A stretch of DNA of 64,000 nucleotides from Mycolicibacterium chlorophenolicum (lineage in GTDB: Bacteria; Actinomycetota; Actinomycetes; Mycobacteriales; Mycobacteriaceae): the NCBI RefSeq assembly GCF_001044235.1, contig NZ_JYNL01000069.1, positions 1 to 64,000 of the forward strand. The letters are read 5' to 3'. Both the position numbers and the translations under genes were made by a program. This document shows, piece after piece, positions 61,553-64,000 of this stretch. The notes below the pieces were generated by a model. The model saw only the letters and a list, made by a program, of their open reading frames with translations, did no database searches and was not told the origin of the DNA. Each line of letters starts with the position of its first letter. Positions within the stretch are counted from its first letter, which is position 1.

Positions 61553-63387
61553 GCCTGCTCGAGGTGCGCGGGCTGACCGTCACGTTCCCCACCGACACCG
61601 AACGGGTGGCCGCGGTGCGCGGCCTGGACTACGACGTCGACTCCGGCGAGGTGGTCGCCCTGGTCGGCGAATCCGGCGCGGGCAAGTCGGCGGGCGCGAT
61701 GGCCGTCGTCGGGCTGCTGCCCGAATACGCCGAGGTGTCCGGGTCGGTGCGGCTGCACGGTCAGGAACTGCTCACCGGGTCCGACGCCGAGATGTCGCGG
61801 GTGCGCGGCGCGAAGATCGGCACCGTCTTCCAGGATCCGATGTCGTCGCTGACCCCGGTCTACACGGTGGGTGACCAGATCGCCGAGGCGATCCGTATCC
61901 ATCGCCGCGACGTGAGTCGTAGCGCCGCCCGTGCCCGTGCGGTCGAACTGCTGGAGCTGGTCGGCATCTCCCAGCCCGCGCAGCGGGCCCGGGCGTTCCC
62001 GCACGAGCTCTCCGGCGGGGAACGCCAACGGGTGGTGATCGCCATCGCGATCGCCAACGATCCCGACCTGCTGATCTGCGACGAGCCGACCACCGCGCTG
62101 GACGTCACCGTGCAGGCCCAGATCCTCGACGTGCTGCGTACCGCCCGCGATGTCACCGGCGCGGGGGTGCTGATCATCACCCACGACCTCGGCGTCGTCG
62201 CGGAATTCGCCGACCGGGCACTCGTGATGTACGCGGGCCGGGCCGTCGAGACGGCACCCGTCGCCGACCTCTACACCGAGCGCCGAATGCCCTACACCGC
62301 AGGCCTTCTCGGCTCGGTCCCGCGCCTCGACGCGCCGCAGGGCGCGCGGCTGGTGCCGATCCCGGGCGCTCCCCCGTCGCTGGCGGCGCTGCCCGCAGGC
62401 TGTCCGTTCACACCGCGCTGCCCGTTGGCCGTCGAAGAATGCAGTACCGCCGAGCCGGCGCTGGAAACCGTCGGGCCCGACCACCGGGTCGCGTGCATCC
62501 GGCACGCGGACGTCTCCGGTCGCAGCGCGGCCGACATCTTCAGCGTGTCGACCGCACCGGCACCGGCCGCCGCGGACAGCGGCGAGCGGCCCGTGGTGCT
62601 CGCGGTGCGCGACCTGGTGAAGACCTTCCCGCTGACCAAGGGTGTGGTGTTGCGTCGCAAGGTCGGCGAGGTCCGTGCGGTCGACGGTGTCGACCTGACG
62701 CTGCGGCAGGGCCGGACGCTGGGCATCGTCGGCGAGTCCGGATCGGGCAAATCGACCACGCTGCACCAGATCCTGGGACTGGCCGCGCCGCAGCACGGCA
62801 GCATCGAGGTGCTCGGCGCCGACGTCGCGACGCTCGACCGTGCCGGCCGCCGGGCCCTGCGCGGCGACCTGCAGGTGGTGTTCCAGGATCCGGTCGCATC
62901 GCTGGACCCGCGCCTGCCGGTCTTCGATGTCCTGGCAGAACCCTTGCAGGCCAAGGGATCCGACAAAGCAGCCATCGACGAGCGGGTCGCCGAATTGCTG
63001 ACGCTCGTGGGACTGCGCCGCGAGGACGCCGGCCGCTACCCGGCGGAGTTCTCCGGCGGGCAGAAGCAGCGCATCGGCATCGCCCGCGCGCTGGCGCTGC
63101 AGCCGAAGATCCTGGCGCTCGACGAGCCGGTGTCGGCGCTGGACGTGTCGATCCAGGCGGGCATCATCAATCTGCTGCTCGACCTGCAGGACCGGTTCGG
63201 CCTGGCCTACCTGTTCGTCTCCCACGACCTGTCGGTGGTCAAGCACCTGGCCCACGACGTCGCGGTGATGCACCGGGGCCGCATCGTCGAACAGGGCAGC
63301 AGCGAGTCGGTGTTCGGCGACCCGCGCGACGAGTACACGCGGCGGTTGCTCGCGGCAGTCCCCCGGCCGCAGCCCGATCCCGGTTAG
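61549..63387 (+). CDS. oppD: Oligopeptide ABC transporter ATP-binding protein, two fused ATPase domains
   Basis: 612 residues, the same length as M. tuberculosis OppD. The first ATPase has Walker A GESGAGKSAGAM and signature LSGGERQRVV. An oligopeptide C-terminal block follows (GCPFTPRCPLAVEEC, four-Cys region that in this family can hold an Fe-S cluster). The second ATPase has GESGSGKSTTLHQ and FSGGQKQRIG. Domains correspond to OppD and OppF fused in one chain. Confidence 0.96.
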   Translation: MSLLEVRGLTVTFPTDTERVAAVRGLDYDVDSGEVVALVGESGAGKSAGAMAVVGLLPEYAEVSGSVRLHGQELLTGSDAEMSRVRGAKIGTVFQDPMSSLTPVYTVGDQIAEAIRIHRRDVSRSAARARAVELLELVGISQPAQRARAFPHELSGGERQRVVIAIAIANDPDLLICDEPTTALDVTVQAQILDVLRTARDVTGAGVLIITHDLGVVAEFADRALVMYAGRAVETAPVADLYTERRMPYTAGLLGSVPRLDAPQGARLVPIPGAPPSLAALPAGCPFTPRCPLAVEECSTAEPALETVGPDHRVACIRHADVSGRSAADIFSVSTAPAPAAADSGERPVVLAVRDLVKTFPLTKGVVLRRKVGEVRAVDGVDLTLRQGRTLGIVGESGSGKSTTLHQILGLAAPQHGSIEVLGADVATLDRAGRRALRGDLQVVFQDPVASLDPRLPVFDVLAEPLQAKGSDKAAIDERVAELLTLVGLRREDAGRYPAEFSGGQKQRIGIARALALQPKILALDEPVSALDVSIQAGIINLLLDLQDRFGLAYLFVSHDLSVVKHLAHDVAVMHRGRIVEQGSSESVFGDPRDEYTRRLLAAVPRPQPDPG

Positions 63388-63398
63388 AGTCTGTCCGC

Positions 63399-64000
63399 AT
63401 GACCCTGCTTCTGCGACTGCTCGCCGTCGGGCTGACCGCGGCCCTGGTCCTGACGGGCTGTTCCGGCTCGTCGCAGCCGGTCCCGTCCGCGGGTGGCAAT
63501 GCCGAACTCGGCGCGACCGCCGACATCAACCCGCAGGACCCCACGACGCTCCAGCAGGGCGGAAATCTCCGGCTTGCCCTGACCGGTTTCCCGGCGAACT
63601 TCAACAACCTGCACATCGACGGCAACCTCGGCGAGATCGGCTCGATGTACCGCTGGACGCTGCCGCGCGCCTTCTTCATCAAGCCCGACGGGCAGATGAC
63701 CGTCAACAGCGACTTCTTCACCAATGTCGAGCTGACGAGCACCGATCCGCAGGTCGTCACCTACACCATCAACCCGAAGGCGGTGTGGAGCAACGGCAGG
63801 CCCGTCACCTGGGAGGACATCGCCGCCCAGATCAATGCGACCAGTGGCAAGGACAAGAGCTTCCTGTTCGCCGCGCCCAACGGGAGTGAGCGCGTCGCCT
63901 CGGTGACCAAGGGTGTCGACGATCGGCAGGCGATCGTCACGTTCGCCAAGCACTACGCGGACTGGAAAGGCATGTTCGCCGGCAACGGCATGCTGTTCCC
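63399..64000 (+). CDS. oppA: Oligopeptide-binding lipoprotein OppA, partial
   Basis: First 200 residues; the frame runs off the window end. Signal peptide with lipobox LVLTGC (cysteine near residue 21). SBP_bac_5-type sequence follows (YTINPKAVWSNGRPVTWEDI). Begins 11 bp after oppD; last gene of the opp operon, as in Rv1280c-Rv1283c. Binds peptides for the OppBCD importer. Confidence 0.93.
   Translation, partial: MTLLLRLLAVGLTAALVLTGCSGSSQPVPSAGGNAELGATADINPQDPTTLQQGGNLRLALTGFPANFNNLHIDGNLGEIGSMYRWTLPRAFFIKPDGQMTVNSDFFTNVELTSTDPQVVTYTINPKAVWSNGRPVTWEDIAAQINATSGKDKSFLFAAPNGSERVASVTKGVDDRQAIVTFAKHYADWKGMFAGNGMLF

Noticed and set aside
61216..63273. 685-codon open frame opposite oppD
   Set aside because: Antisense of a clearly conserved two-domain ATPase gene; high-GC genomes give long antisense frames.

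Overview
The window is high-GC actinobacterial chromosome, almost certainly a Mycolicibacterium/Mycobacterium-type organism. The evidence is gene order. The block argS-lysA-hom-thrC-thrB-rho-rpmE-prfA-prmC-sua5-wecA (right to left, 16.0 to 0 kb) and the block opp-CA-cysD-cysNC-Rrf2 regulator (46-64 kb) reproduce, in the same relative order, Rv1292-Rv1302 and Rv1280c-Rv1287 of M. tuberculosis H37Rv. GTG starts, 4-bp ATGA/GTGA overlaps, F420/mycothiol-type enzymes and paired FadE proteins fit this.

Layout. 0-16.1 kb: translation, threonine/lysine and cell-wall housekeeping genes, interrupted between rpmE and rho by an accessory block (acyl-CoA synthetase, TetR, MDMPI-type enzyme, MarR with a visible operator). 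16.1-16.2 kb: tRNA-Arg(CCG). 16.2-27.9 kb: an 11.8-kb integrated mobile element with visibly lower GC, bounded by a 27-bp duplication of the tRNA 3' end. It carries a tyrosine integrase, an excisionase-like HTH protein, a prim-pol replication protein followed by iteron-like repeats, a probable HK97-fold capsid protein, a HGG/zinc-finger small-terminase-like protein, and candidate defence cargo (AbiTii-family protein, a two-TM protein, an RX4H HEPN-like protein). No large terminase, portal, protease or tail gene is visible, so it looks like a capsid-bearing phage satellite rather than a prophage.

27.9-34.5 kb: chromosomal accessory region of small and exported proteins. It includes a large M50/YydH-like membrane metallopeptidase with a PqqD-like N-terminus, encoded just downstream of a repetitive protein with a RiPP-precursor-like leader; this is a second candidate undescribed system. 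34.5-46 kb: a paired acyl-CoA dehydrogenase operon, a K+ channel/TrkA fusion, an F420-type oxidoreductase, a fatty-acid hydroxylase with its FadR-like regulator, a TDT transporter, a NarL-type two-component system with a DUF4097 protein, and a nitronate monooxygenase. 46-51.4 kb: sulfate activation (cysD, cysNC, cysQ), an Rrf2 regulator, an isochorismatase-like hydrolase and a beta-carbonic anhydrase. 51.5-59.6 kb: a five-gene translationally coupled operon of an OmpR-type two-component system with two GT39 enzymes and a GT2-GtrA fusion, plus a divergent exported protein. 59.7-64 kb: oppBCD and the start of oppA.

All assignments come from reading motifs, lengths and context. No database search was possible.
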